Shown: positions 55,063-63,911, counted from the stretch's first letter. The stretch: 64,000 nt of DNA from Halopseudomonas xinjiangensis (GCA_011050525.1 DRFO01000035.1:52553-116552); one strand, 5' to 3'. The notes: generated by a model from the sequence alone, not told the origin. Program-made: numbers and translations.

Positions 55063-56544
55063 ATGCTGCGCTACATTTTCTTATACATTTTTCTCTTGGC
55101 TGTATCTTCTTCAGTTGCTGCCGACTCGCCCGATCATCCGTTGCTCAATCGTTACCCTGGATCGAGCGTGGCGGAGTTCCAAACGATCGGTTACGAGCGT
55201 TTTTCCTTGCCAACAGGCCTGCCCGCGGATGGTGTCGGGCTGGACTTCCCGACGCTGGATCTGATTGGCGATCTTACCCGTCATACCTATCGTCTACGCG
55301 GCGTATCTACCCTCAAGATCTACGAGAACTACAAGGCTGCATTGGAGCGGGCAAACTTCAAGATAATTTTCGAATGCGCGCTGGACGAATGTGGCAGCCA
55401 ACGCCAGATCAAGGCGCTGGGCGCCAGTCTGGCCATCAATAACAGCGTGTTCAACAACTGGCATGACCCTTACTATATCCTGGCAGAGGCGTCGGGCGAG
55501 GAACACCGAACGCATGTCGCGATATACATGGGCGGCAATGACAATGACGCAGCGATTCATCAGGCGGTTGTCGAAGAGGTGCCTATCAATCGGAACCTGA
55601 TCAAGGTCAATACCGACTATATGAACCGCCCACCGAAGGAGATGGCTGGTCAGGTTGAAATCACTGCAGCAGAGCGAGCCGAGGACCATTCGCTGCTTTC
55701 CAGATATCCCGGCGCCCGTATCAGGGAATTCACCCACGAAGAATATCAGCAGTTCACCCTACCTACCGGTACTGTCAGCGCTTATCGCAACGCTGACGAC
55801 TTTGACAATGTGCAACTGATAGGTGACCTGACCAAGCACTTTTATCTGCTTGAAAATGTCTCAACCCTCAAGGTGTACGAGAACTACAAGAATGCCCTCA
55901 AAACGGCAGATTTCGAGATTCTCTACGAGTGTTCGCTGGGAGATTGCGGCAGTTCCACCGATGTCAGGGCGCTGGGCGCGTTGATCGCAACCACCGGAAA
56001 CGTCTACAACTACTACCGCGACCCCTACTATCTTGTTGCGCGGCGCGATACCTTGACCGGCCCCGCCTACATCGGATTGTTCATCGGCCGATACCGCGCC
56101 GAAACGGCAGTCCAGCAAGTGGTTGTCGAGACCCGCGACGCCCAGGTCGATCTGATTGCGATCAATACCGACCTGTTGCACCGTGAACTTGAAGAGTCAG
56201 GGCGCGCATCCATATATGGCATCTATTTCGATACCAACAAGTCGGAAGTAAAACCTGAATCCAAAGCTGCAATGGATACGGTGGCCGACCTGCTTGAGGA
56301 ATATCCCGAGTTGCAGTTGTATGTGGTCGGCCATACCGATGATGTGGGCGCGGTTGAATATAACGTTTCGCTGTCTTCCGACAGGGCGGATGCGGTGGTC
56401 AAGCGCCTGGTTACAGAACATGGCATTGATCCAAAACGCCTCCACGCAGCCGGCGTCGGACCTTTCTCGCCCAGCGCGGCCAATAACAGCGAAGAGGGTA
56501 GAAAGCTCAATCGTCGGGTCGAACTGGTAACCCGTCTGCCCTGA
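55063..56544 (+). CDS. OmpA-family protein with two tandem DUF4892-type domains
   Basis: A 493-residue exported protein: signal peptide (FLYIFLLAVSSSVAA), two related domains and a C-terminal OmpA peptidoglycan-binding domain. The repeats share HPLLNRYPGSSV / HSLLSRYPGARI, DLIGDLTRHTYRL / QLIGDLTKHFYLL and STLKIYENYKAALERANF / STLKVYENYKNALKTADF, about 185 residues apart. Each has a Cys pair (FECALDECG and YECSLGDCG), probably a disulfide. The OmpA part has YFDTNKSEVKPES, GHTDDVG and NRRVELV. Many pseudomonads carry a single-domain version. It is likely an outer-membrane-linked periplasmic protein. Divergent from recC. Confidence 0.85.
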   Translation: MLRYIFLYIFLLAVSSSVAADSPDHPLLNRYPGSSVAEFQTIGYERFSLPTGLPADGVGLDFPTLDLIGDLTRHTYRLRGVSTLKIYENYKAALERANFKIIFECALDECGSQRQIKALGASLAINNSVFNNWHDPYYILAEASGEEHRTHVAIYMGGNDNDAAIHQAVVEEVPINRNLIKVNTDYMNRPPKEMAGQVEITAAERAEDHSLLSRYPGARIREFTHEEYQQFTLPTGTVSAYRNADDFDNVQLIGDLTKHFYLLENVSTLKVYENYKNALKTADFEILYECSLGDCGSSTDVRALGALIATTGNVYNYYRDPYYLVARRDTLTGPAYIGLFIGRYRAETAVQQVVVETRDAQVDLIAINTDLLHRELEESGRASIYGIYFDTNKSEVKPESKAAMDTVADLLEEYPELQLYVVGHTDDVGAVEYNVSLSSDRADAVVKRLVTEHGIDPKRLHAAGVGPFSPSAANNSEEGRKLNRRVELVTRLP

Positions 56545-56554
56545 CGCTGTGCAG

Positions 56555-57904
56555 TCAGACCTGTGACCCGAGATAACGCCGTTCCCACGGGGTTATCTCG
56601 TTGAGGAAATGGTTCAGTTCCAGGCGTTTGCAAGCCAGATAACCCTCAATGAATTCTTCGCCCAGTAGGCTTCTTGAAAGCGTACTGCGTTCCAGCCGCT
56701 GCAGCGCGTCATGGAGCGTACCCGGCAACGTCAGCTGTTCGGCAACTTCGAACTCCCCCTGTACTGCCTCGCTCGGTTCAAGCTTGTGCTCTATTCCATG
56801 AAGACCTGCGGCCAGGCTCGCGGCTATGGCAAGGTAAGGGTTGGCATCCGCTCCGGGCAGCCTATTCTCAACACGCCGCGAAACCGGATCGCTGGCGGGA
56901 ATGCGTAAGCCGGCCATACGGTTGTCATGCGACCAGCACAGGTTGTTAGGCGAGGCGTAAGTGTTGCAGAAGCGCTGGTAGGAATTGACGTGCGGAGCCA
57001 TCAGTAAGGTCAGCTCAGACAGGCAGGCCTGGAGCCCCCCAATGAAATGGGTAAAGGAGTTCGTTGGCGCGTCAGTATGCGGATCAGTAAAGATGTTCCG
57101 GCCCTGCCCTTTTTCAACAATGCTCTGATGGATGTGCATCGAACAACCCGGCACCTGGGCAAGCGGCTTGGCCATACACACAGCGATCAGTCCATGTTGC
57201 AAGGCGATTTCATGCAGCATGTGCTTGAACAGAAAAGTCTGATCCGCAATCATCAGCGGATCGCCGTGTACGAAGTTGATTTCAAACTGACTGACACCCA
57301 TCTCATGCATGAAGGTGTCGCGAGGAATACCCAGCTCTGCCATGCCGAGTTTCAACTGCGCAAAGAACGGACGCAAGCCATTATTGGAACTGACGCTGAA
57401 GGCGGCATTGCCCACCTCTCGCCTTCCGTCCAGTCCCACCGGGGGCTGAAACGGCTGATTGACATCTGAGTGAGGGTCGAACAGAAAAAATTCGAGCTCA
57501 GTCGCCACAATGGGTTGCCAGCCTCGTTCGGCGTAGCGATTAGTCACACGTTGCAGCAATGCCCGGGACGATAGACCTGAAGGACTGCCATCCAGTTCGA
57601 CCGCTTCGCAAATCGCCAGCGCTCTCGGCGATTCCGCCCAGGGCAGTACGTGCACCTGATCCGGTACGGCACGCAAAACCAGATCGCCGTCATCACCCCC
57701 GAAATATTCGGGTGCCGGATAGCCACCCATGACACATTGCAGCAGCACGCCGCGAGCCAGCTGCAAACGCCGATCATCGAGAAACCCCTGCACTGTCATC
57801 ACCTTGCCTCGCGGCACCCCGTTAAGATCCGGCGTGACACATTCAATTTCCGACACACCCGCAAGTCGCTGAGCGAGCGAAACGGCAGCCAGGGGAGATG
57901 ACAT
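56555..57904 (-). CDS. glutamine-synthetase-family ligase (PuuA/gamma-glutamylpolyamine synthetase-like)
   Basis: A 449-residue GS-fold enzyme. It has the N-terminal beta-grasp (DLNGVPRGKVMTVQGF), the metal-binding ATELEFFLFDP and QFEINFVHGD segments, the ammonia/glutamate site PGCSMHIHQSIV and the ATP-binding NRMAGLRIPASDP with RRVENRLPGADANPYLAIAA. The last motif and size match PuuA and GlnA2/3-type enzymes, which attach glutamate to polyamines or ethanolamine, rather than true GlnA. AAGGA precedes the ATG. It lies next to the carboxynorspermidine genes on the same strand, 328 bp downstream, suggesting that it deals with polyamines. Confidence 0.88.
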   Translation of the reverse strand: MSSPLAAVSLAQRLAGVSEIECVTPDLNGVPRGKVMTVQGFLDDRRLQLARGVLLQCVMGGYPAPEYFGGDDGDLVLRAVPDQVHVLPWAESPRALAICEAVELDGSPSGLSSRALLQRVTNRYAERGWQPIVATELEFFLFDPHSDVNQPFQPPVGLDGRREVGNAAFSVSSNNGLRPFFAQLKLGMAELGIPRDTFMHEMGVSQFEINFVHGDPLMIADQTFLFKHMLHEIALQHGLIAVCMAKPLAQVPGCSMHIHQSIVEKGQGRNIFTDPHTDAPTNSFTHFIGGLQACLSELTLLMAPHVNSYQRFCNTYASPNNLCWSHDNRMAGLRIPASDPVSRRVENRLPGADANPYLAIAASLAAGLHGIEHKLEPSEAVQGEFEVAEQLTLPGTLHDALQRLERSTLSRSLLGEEFIEGYLACKRLELNHFLNEITPWERRYLGSQV

Positions 57905-58232
57905 GAAGCAATCCTTATCGGGGCGGTAGTAGTGTCAATACAGCATGGCGCGCGCGATAGATCAAGCATAGCGGTGGGATGATGCGTGCCCTGAACCGGC
58001 AGTCCGGTAAAACTGGAGATACGAATGATCTCGCGGCAGGCCATCCTGTCAGCAGTGGATAGCGTCGAGAGATTCCAGGCGGCAAACTATCCAATGGGGA
58101 GGTATGCGAGGCAAGGCAGTCGGTTACGTCAAAGATGCTGGTACGACCTTGGAGACGTGCTGCTGGCCTCCATGGGGCCAGTAAGCGCGCGACAAGGCCA
58201 GCTTCTAGCGGCTGACCTTGTCTGACACGAAA
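57905..58232. other. 328-bp gap between the ligase and carboxynorspermidine dehydrogenase genes
   Basis: This region must hold the promoter of the GS-family gene. On the plus strand, 58025-58225 encodes a possible 66-residue protein with GGAG seven bases before its ATG; it has no recognisable family, no membrane segment, and its end lies in a hairpin, so I do not call it a gene. The rest shows nothing clear. Confidence 0.3.
58191..58222 (-). terminator. hairpin after carboxynorspermidine dehydrogenase
   Basis: GACAAGGCCAGC pairs with GCTGACCTTGTC (one mismatch in 12) around an 8-base loop, starting 10 bp past the stop codon of the dehydrogenase gene. No T tract follows on the minus strand, so its role as a terminator is inferred from stem length and position. 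Confidence 0.5.
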
Positions 58233-59471
58233 TTAAAAACTCAAGGGCCGGTCACCCTCTTCATCCCGGATACGCGTTGGCAAGCCCATTTCATTCAGCA
58301 GGCTGATGAACGGCTTGGGTGGCAGCTCTTCGACGTTGACCATCTTTTGAGCGTCCCATTCGCCGCTGGCGATCAACAACGCAGCAGCCACTACCGGAAC
58401 ACCTGCTGTATAGGAAATTCCCTGACTGCCAACCTCCCGATAGGCCTCGGCGTGGTCGGCTATGTTGTAAATGAAAATCTCCTTGTCCCGACCATCCTTT
58501 TTGCCTCTGACCACATTCCCGATGCAGGTTTTGCCTTGATAGTCAGGTGCCAGCGACGACGGATCCGGCAACACTGCCTTGACCAGTTTCAGCGGAACGA
58601 CTTCAAGACCTTCGGCAGTGGTAACTGGCTGCTCGGACAGCAGGCCAAGGTTATTCAGCACTGTAAACACGTTTATATAATGCTCACCAAAACCCATCCA
58701 GAAGCGGATATTGGGTACGTTCAGGTTCTGCGACAGCGAATGCAGTTCATCATGACCGGTCAGATAGCTGGTCTGCACACCGACTACCGGAAGGTCGTCA
58801 GTGCGCTTGACCTGGAACATGCTATTTTCAGTCCATTGGCTGTTCTGCCAGGACCAGACGCGGCCAGTGAATTCCCGGAAATTGATCTCCGGGTCGAAAT
58901 TGGTAGCGAAGTAACGACCATGGCTGCCGGCATTGATATCGATGATGTCAATTTCCTCGACACTATCGAAGTACTCGTTTACAGCCAGTGCGGCGTAGGC
59001 ATTAACGACACCAGGGTCGAAGCCAATGCCCAGCACCGCGGTAATGCCCTTTTCGGCGCACAATTCACGGCGTTTCCATTCATAGTTGGCATACCACGGC
59101 GGTGTTTCGCAGATCTTTTGCGGATCCTCATGGATCGCCGTGTCCAGGTAGGCGGAACCGGTTTCGATGCAGGCCTGCAAAACTGACATATTGATGAAAG
59201 ACGAACCAACATTGATGACCAGTTGTGATTGTGTCTTGGCAATCAACGCCTTGGTGGCCTCGATGTCGAGCGCATCCAGAGCGTGGGCTTGCAGTTCGCC
59301 AGCAACCTTGAGGCTGCCTTTTTCCCGCACGCTATCGATAAGCTGCTGACACTTGTCGACAGTGCGCGACGCGATATGAATACTCCCAAGCACATCATTA
59401 TGCTGCGCGCATTTATGCGCCACCACCTGAGCGACTCCACCGGCACCAATAATCAGAACGTTTTTCTTCAT
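58233..59471 (-). CDS. carboxynorspermidine/carboxyspermidine dehydrogenase
   Basis: A 412-residue saccharopine-dehydrogenase-like enzyme that reductively joins aspartate semialdehyde to diaminopropane or putrescine using NADPH, giving carboxynorspermidine or carboxyspermidine. The Rossmann motif is VLIIGAGGVAQVVAHKCAQ, followed by IGFDPGVVNAYAALAV and the C-terminal family sequences NVVRGKKDGRDKEIFIYN and EAYREVGSQGISYTAGVP. The ATG at 59471 has GGAAGAGAC-type purines upstream. It is the second gene of a two-gene unit with the decarboxylase, 45 bp downstream of it. Which of the two amines is made cannot be told from sequence. Confidence 0.9.
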   Translation of the reverse strand: MKKNVLIIGAGGVAQVVAHKCAQHNDVLGSIHIASRTVDKCQQLIDSVREKGSLKVAGELQAHALDALDIEATKALIAKTQSQLVINVGSSFINMSVLQACIETGSAYLDTAIHEDPQKICETPPWYANYEWKRRELCAEKGITAVLGIGFDPGVVNAYAALAVNEYFDSVEEIDIIDINAGSHGRYFATNFDPEINFREFTGRVWSWQNSQWTENSMFQVKRTDDLPVVGVQTSYLTGHDELHSLSQNLNVPNIRFWMGFGEHYINVFTVLNNLGLLSEQPVTTAEGLEVVPLKLVKAVLPDPSSLAPDYQGKTCIGNVVRGKKDGRDKEIFIYNIADHAEAYREVGSQGISYTAGVPVVAAALLIASGEWDAQKMVNVEELPPKPFISLLNEMGLPTRIRDEEGDRPLSF

Positions 59472-59516
59472 GTCTCTTCCTCGAAACGCCTCCTTGGAAA
59501 AGGCTGGGTTGAGGCC

Positions 59517-60614
59517 TCAGGAGAGGCCGTTTACGAAGTCTTCGAAGCCAAACTCTTTGACCAGTTCAACCTGACCGTCCAGCTGGCGTACCGCAATAGA
59601 CGGCATTTTTACACCATTGAACCAATTTTTCTTGACCATGGTATAACCAGCGGCATCGATGAAAGACAACCTGTCCCCTATCTGCAACGCCTGGTCAAAC
59701 TGAAACTCGCCGAAAATATCACCTGCCAGGCACGATTTTCCGCAAACCATGTAGCTATGCGGGCCTTCACAGGGCTCCATCTTGGCGGGCAAGCGATAGA
59801 TCAGCAGATCGAGCATATGCGCCTCAATGGAGCTATCGACCACTGCCAGATGCTTGCCATTGTACAAGGTGTCGAGCACGCTAACTTCCAGCGAGGTGCT
59901 CATGGTGATCGCAGCCTCCCCAGGCTCCAGATACACCTGTACCGCGTAGCGATCGGAGAAGGCTTTAAGGCGGGCACAGAATTGATCCAGCGGATAGTTC
60001 TCGCCAGTGAAATGGATTCCCCCGCCCAGACTGACCCAGTCCACCTGCTGCAAAAGGTCGCCGAATCGTTCTTCAATCTGCCCCAACATGCTATCGAACA
60101 GGCCAAAATCACTATTTTCGCAGTTGTTATGAATCATGAATCCGGAAATCTTATCGATCACACCCGCGATCTTTTCTGCGTCCCACTCACCCAGGCGACT
60201 GAACGGGCGCGACGGATCAGCGATCAGATAATCCGAGCTGCTAACCTGCGGATTCAGACGCAGGCCGCGTACATGGCTGGAGGATGCGTCGGCAAAACGC
60301 TGCAACTGGCTAATCGAGTTGAATATGATCTTGTCCGAGTGACTCAGCACCTCATCCATCTCGTCGTCGGCATAGGCAACGCTATAAGCGTGCGTCTCAC
60401 CGCCAAATTTCAACTTACCGAGCTTGACTTCATACAGAGAGGAAGACGTCGTTCCATCCATGTATTGATTCATCAGATCGAACACCGACCAGGTAGCGAA
60501 GCACTTGAGCGCAAGCAGAGCTTTTGCGCCAGAATGGTCGCGTACATAGGCGATCTTCTCCAGATTGCATAGCAATTTGCTTTTGTCGATCAGGTAATAC
60601 GGCGTTTTGATCAC
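59517..60614 (-). CDS. nspC: carboxynorspermidine/carboxyspermidine decarboxylase
   Basis: A PLP-dependent alanine-racemase-fold decarboxylase of about 365 residues that makes norspermidine or spermidine. The PLP Lys is in LLALKCFATWSVFDLM near residue 35, followed by DGTTSSSLYEVKLG, FSRLGEWDA, WVSLGGGIHFTG, YLEPGEAAI and DSAGYTMVK-like DAAGYTMVKKNWFNG. The start is a GTG at 60614 with GAGGGG upstream; a TTG at 60644 in the same frame would add ten residues but has no ribosome-binding site. NspC acts in biofilm control in Vibrio, which is of interest here because of the exopolysaccharide locus. Confidence 0.92.
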   Translation of the reverse strand: MIKTPYYLIDKSKLLCNLEKIAYVRDHSGAKALLALKCFATWSVFDLMNQYMDGTTSSSLYEVKLGKLKFGGETHAYSVAYADDEMDEVLSHSDKIIFNSISQLQRFADASSSHVRGLRLNPQVSSSDYLIADPSRPFSRLGEWDAEKIAGVIDKISGFMIHNNCENSDFGLFDSMLGQIEERFGDLLQQVDWVSLGGGIHFTGENYPLDQFCARLKAFSDRYAVQVYLEPGEAAITMSTSLEVSVLDTLYNGKHLAVVDSSIEAHMLDLLIYRLPAKMEPCEGPHSYMVCGKSCLAGDIFGEFQFDQALQIGDRLSFIDAAGYTMVKKNWFNGVKMPSIAVRQLDGQVELVKEFGFEDFVNGLS

Positions 60615-60844
60615 GTAGTCATACCCCTCTGGCCAAACGGACAACCAGGAAGACGCCCGGCGTTTCGAAAGCGCGCGATTATAGTGGAAAGGGGGCTAGG
60701 CTTCGAGAGAAAAAGCTGCACTGCAAGTAACCAGACTCCAGTCAAGTCTGGACAGGCTTCAGTTTGCACTACGAAACTACTCGGACATTTGTTGCCCGAC
60801 CCGCGAATCAGATCACGGGCGAGCAGTCCTTAAAGCGGATTCTG

Positions 60845-61399
60845 TTAGAAATTGAAGCGAAGACCAGCTGAAATCATGTCTACGTCATATTCATCCGCGA
60901 CGTCAGCATAGCGCTCAGCCTCGGCGATAACCTCAAAGGTATTTGAAATTGCGAAGGAGGCACCTACACCATACGAAGTGACCCATTCCTTCTCTGAGTC
61001 GCTACCGCTCAAACCTGAGTAGCTCAATTTCGCTTCGGACTCCAGCTGATGGTAGCCAACCTTGCCAAACAGCTTGAAACGATCCAATGGTAGCGTACCG
61101 ACCAGATTTCCGCCAAAGCCTTCGGTGGCTATGCTTGCTTTGGCAAGACTACCGCCAAAGAAAAAATCGTCCGATACTTCGCCTAGATCGACGTATTGAA
61201 GCTCTACGCCGATATAGGGGTTCAGCTGAATGCCTGCGCCGATTTTGAATGCGGTATCTTCTGTATCTGACGCACTGACGTCTGCTTCCGATTGACCGAC
61301 ATTGCCGAAAAGATATCCGTTTGGAACTTGGTCTGCGGCTTGTGCCCCAGAGATCACCGATCCGACCAAAGCAACGGCAAGTAAAGATTTCTTCAACAT
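60845..61399 (-). CDS. small outer-membrane beta-barrel protein (OmpA/OmpW-like)
   Basis: A 184-residue protein: a signal peptide (MLKKSLLAVALVGSVISGAQA) and a barrel of about eight strands (YLFGNVGQSEADV, IGVELQYVDLGEV, KLFGKVGYHQLES, VTSYGVGASFAIS), ending with MISAGLRFNF and its terminal Phe, the outer-membrane assembly signal. Function unknown; such barrels act as small porins or adhesion factors. GGAGAAACATAG precedes the ATG. Its leader has two strong hairpins. Base use looks like that of its neighbours. Confidence 0.85.
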   Translation of the reverse strand: MLKKSLLAVALVGSVISGAQAADQVPNGYLFGNVGQSEADVSASDTEDTAFKIGAGIQLNPYIGVELQYVDLGEVSDDFFFGGSLAKASIATEGFGGNLVGTLPLDRFKLFGKVGYHQLESEAKLSYSGLSGSDSEKEWVTSYGVGASFAISNTFEVIAEAERYADVADEYDVDMISAGLRFNF

Positions 61400-61809
61400 C
61401 TATGTTTCTCCATATTCTAGTTATCAATCGCCCTTGACAGCCACCGGCAGTCTGATACCGCCGGAAGCCGGATCATAAAGCCAAATATCCGGCTTTGTCA
61501 TAATAAGAAGCCCGACTTTGTGGCCTAATACCGATTTGCATAAAATCCACAGGAAAGCTTTCCCCTTCTTCAAATCGAATAGCGCTGGTGCAAAGAGCCA
61601 TGTCCAAATAGCGCTCATCAACTGGACGTAAATTGCCAGACTGTGGCATCCAAAATGATAATTAACAGGCAGGAGCTGCCGGGCGGTTTCGAGCGGATAG
61701 TTAAGCGTGCCCCCAATTTCACGGGCGAGCCTTCGCTCAGTTTTAAGAGCGGACCCATCGAGGCCCAGATTATGACCGGATTCGTCTATTGTGCCGGCCT
61801 GCTTGCCGG
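61400..61809. other. 410-bp gap between the small barrel gene and the DUF1127 gene
   Basis: This region holds the promoter and leader of the barrel gene (minus strand). A 65-codon minus-strand frame (61424-61621) has no ribosome-binding site and runs through the hairpins, so I reject it. The part from 61640 to 61809 shows no clear feature. Confidence 0.35.
61444..61495 (-). promoter_or_regulatory. two tandem hairpins in the leader of the barrel gene
   Basis: AAGCCGGAT (61465-61473) and ATCCGGCTT (61487-61495) form a perfect 9-bp stem with a 13-base loop. Just downstream on the minus strand, CCGGC and GCCGG (61444-61464) form a second stem. They lie 45-96 bases before the barrel start codon. 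They may stabilise the mRNA, bind a regulator or sRNA, or act as an attenuator; there is no T tract. Confidence 0.5.
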
Positions 61810-62061
61810 CTACTCACGCCCTGAGCGGCGTAGAACGCTGCTATCATCCCAAAAATGTCGGGCACTCTCGCGCTCCGCATCCGACCGGCTAACGCCTATG
61901 TCCCGGAGCATCCTTTCATCCATCGATGAAAGCAGCCTGCGTTCATACGCCAGCCGTCGCCAACGGTTGATTCGGCTGAACCATCCGCTAACAGCAGCCT
62001 TGATGAAGCGCAGGCAGCCAGACTCTGAGTACATGTATATCTTTGATTTCCTAATCTTCAT
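61810..62061 (-). CDS. DUF1127 domain small protein
   Basis: An 83-residue basic protein with a C-terminal DUF1127 (YjiS-like) domain: LAYERRLLSSMDERMLRDIG, then VSRSDAERESARHFW. Arg-rich proteins of this kind bind RNA or act in stress and phosphate or nitrogen metabolism in other proteobacteria; here the role is unknown. GAGGA lies 8 bp before the ATG. It is divergent from a LysR-type gene with a 95-bp gap, a pairing often seen, so LysR control is likely. Confidence 0.8.
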   Translation of the reverse strand: MKIRKSKIYMYSESGCLRFIKAAVSGWFSRINRWRRLAYERRLLSSMDERMLRDIGVSRSDAERESARHFWDDSSVLRRSGRE

Positions 62062-62156
62062 GGCACCATCCTCTTGATTGGTGACATGAGTCTGGCCTCG
62101 GCGATATCATCAATCCAACGAATGTTTTTTATGCTTAACATCTCAGAGATTGATCA

Positions 62157-63011
62157 ATGGCGAATTATCCAACCATCGACAGCGAATTGCTCCGCACTTT
62201 CGTAGCCATCGCCGATGAAAGCGGGTTCACACGGGCGGCGACTGCTCTCAACAGGACTCAATCCGCTGTAAGCATGCAGATGAAGAGGCTGGAGGAAGAC
62301 GTCCTGCAGCGACCACTCTTCTTAAAGGACGGCAGGCAGCTATGTCTCACCGCAGAAGGCCAGGTATTGCTTGGCTATGCCAGACGGATTCTAAAGCTGC
62401 AAGGAGAAGTCCTCAGCTCTCTCAGAGAGCCACACATGGTGGGCACTGTCAGTATCGGCACGCCTGACGACTATGTGATGCGTTTCATGCCCAGCATTCT
62501 GGCCAGGTTTGCGCAGACCTACCCGATGGTCCAGGTAGAGCTGCATTGCGAACCATCTTATCAACTACTGCAACGCAAGGATCTGGATCTCACAATAGTG
62601 ACGCGGGAGCCAGGCAAGGAAATCGGGCAGTTGTTAAGGCAGGAGCAAGTAGTATGGGCGCAGGCAGCAGGTGTAAACCTGCATGAGCAATCTGTTTTGC
62701 CGCTGGCGATGTTCAATAGTGATTGTTTTTGCCGCGCTTGGGCATGCAATGCCTTGGACACCATGGAGAGAGATTACCGTGTCGCCTATACCAGCCCCAG
62801 CCTGTCCGCCATCATGGCTGTAGTCAGCATCGGACTGGCCATTACCGCACAACTCCAAAGTCTGGTTCACGCCGACATGCGAATCATAGGAAAAGAAGAA
62901 GGGCTGCCCGACATGCCGTCCGCAAGTATCGTATTGCTACGCAACTCTCGTAACCAGTCACCCGTGACCGAATGTCTTGCCGAATATATTGCGGAAGGAT
63001 TCAGGCTGTAG
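62157..63011 (+). CDS. LysR-family transcriptional regulator (LrhA/HexA-like)
   Basis: A 284-residue DNA-binding regulator. The winged-helix N-terminus is IDSELLRTFVAIADESGFTR, then AATALNRTQSAVSMQMKRLE, close to the LrhA/HexA/PecT group, which control motility and extracellular products. The C-terminal ligand domain has VSIGTPDDYVMRFMPSIL and SIGLAITAQLQSLVHAD. It is divergent from the DUF1127 gene, its most likely target. Its 3' end overlaps the end of the methyltransferase gene on the other strand by 11 bp. Confidence 0.9.
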   Translation: MANYPTIDSELLRTFVAIADESGFTRAATALNRTQSAVSMQMKRLEEDVLQRPLFLKDGRQLCLTAEGQVLLGYARRILKLQGEVLSSLREPHMVGTVSIGTPDDYVMRFMPSILARFAQTYPMVQVELHCEPSYQLLQRKDLDLTIVTREPGKEIGQLLRQEQVVWAQAAGVNLHEQSVLPLAMFNSDCFCRAWACNALDTMERDYRVAYTSPSLSAIMAVVSIGLAITAQLQSLVHADMRIIGKEEGLPDMPSASIVLLRNSRNQSPVTECLAEYIAEGFRL

Positions 63012-63621
63012 CGACGGCCCAGCCACTGAATATGTACGTCATAGGCTTTGGGCCCGCCAGATATTCCGTAGCCAGCTCACCCAGGACAAACCCCCCTGCA
63101 TGAAGCATAGCCGGAACGTCACGATCCAGATGACAACCTCCAGCGATTGACTTCCATACCGGAGTAAGTCGACGCTGCCAGCGCTGAACCCGTGGCTCAG
63201 GAGCTAGCCCATGTTCACAGAACAGCAATCGCCCACTCGGTTTCAATACTCTGCGCATTTCTCTTAACGCAGAAACCGGATCAGCAATACTGCAAAGCGT
63301 GAAAGTCATGACGATGGTATCGAAACGAGCCGTTTCGGCGTTGATGCCTTGCAGGTCTACAGAAATCATCTCAACGGGAATGGAAATAGCTGCCGCCCGC
63401 TTCCTCGCCAGCTTTTGCATCTGGCCTGCCGGATCGACGCCCACTATGGAAGCTACCTGCCCCGGGTCATAAAATTGCAAATTTAGTCCCGTACCGATTC
63501 CAATTTCCAGTACCTCGCCACACGCCTGCGGGACCACTTTGGCTCGTGCTTTCATGACATCGCCCATACCACAGGCGGCATCAATCAGGCGGGGAAGGAC
63601 ATGCTTCTCATAGAGGTTCAT
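63001..63621 (-). CDS. class I SAM-dependent methyltransferase
   Basis: A 206-residue cytosolic methyltransferase. The SAM-binding motif I is VLEIGIGTGLNLQFY near residue 36, followed by GVDPAGQMQKLARKR (motif II acid), FDTIVMTFTLCSIADP and the LKPSGRLLFCEHGLAPEPRV strand typical of UbiE/Methyltransf_11 relatives. Substrate unknown. AGGAACC lies before the ATG. Convergent with the LysR gene. Confidence 0.88.
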   Translation of the reverse strand: MNLYEKHVLPRLIDAACGMGDVMKARAKVVPQACGEVLEIGIGTGLNLQFYDPGQVASIVGVDPAGQMQKLARKRAAAISIPVEMISVDLQGINAETARFDTIVMTFTLCSIADPVSALREMRRVLKPSGRLLFCEHGLAPEPRVQRWQRRLTPVWKSIAGGCHLDRDVPAMLHAGGFVLGELATEYLAGPKPMTYIFSGWAVATA

Positions 63622-63910
63622 CTGGGTTCCTGCATCGCATGGCCAAAGTTCGGTCTACCTAGAGTCTCACTCATGAATATACTGTGGGTTTTCGACGTCA
63701 GCATAGCATTGCGAAATACTCTACGCTTTTAACTGAACGAGAACACACCGCAAAACGAGGAAGCACTGTCGGGGAATTCAATATCCCCATTTCCATTAAC
63801 CACTCGCCATACCGATACAGGGCTGGAGATCCGTTATGACTAGCTTATTAACGAGGACGGTCCCGCCCCTGGGATACTGATAATCCAGCCCCAACAAGAC
63901 GGTAGGTTTT
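63622..63910. other. gap between the methyltransferase gene and the rrn terminator
   Basis: About 290 bp with no coding frame I can support. It should hold the methyltransferase promoter (minus strand) and marks the downstream edge of an rRNA operon. I see no tRNA and no further terminator here. Confidence 0.35.
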
Positions 63911-63911
63911 C

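Noticed and set aside
58025..58225. 66-codon plus-strand frame with a fair ribosome-binding site
   Set aside because: No recognisable family, ends within a hairpin and stands alone between two minus-strand genes; possible but unsupported.
59229..60572. 447-codon plus-strand frame opposite the carboxynorspermidine genes
   Set aside because: It is antisense to two well-supported genes and crosses their boundary; its protein has no family features.
61643..62077. 144-codon plus-strand frame before the LysR gene
   Set aside because: It overlaps the DUF1127 gene in antisense, has no ribosome-binding site and no family features.
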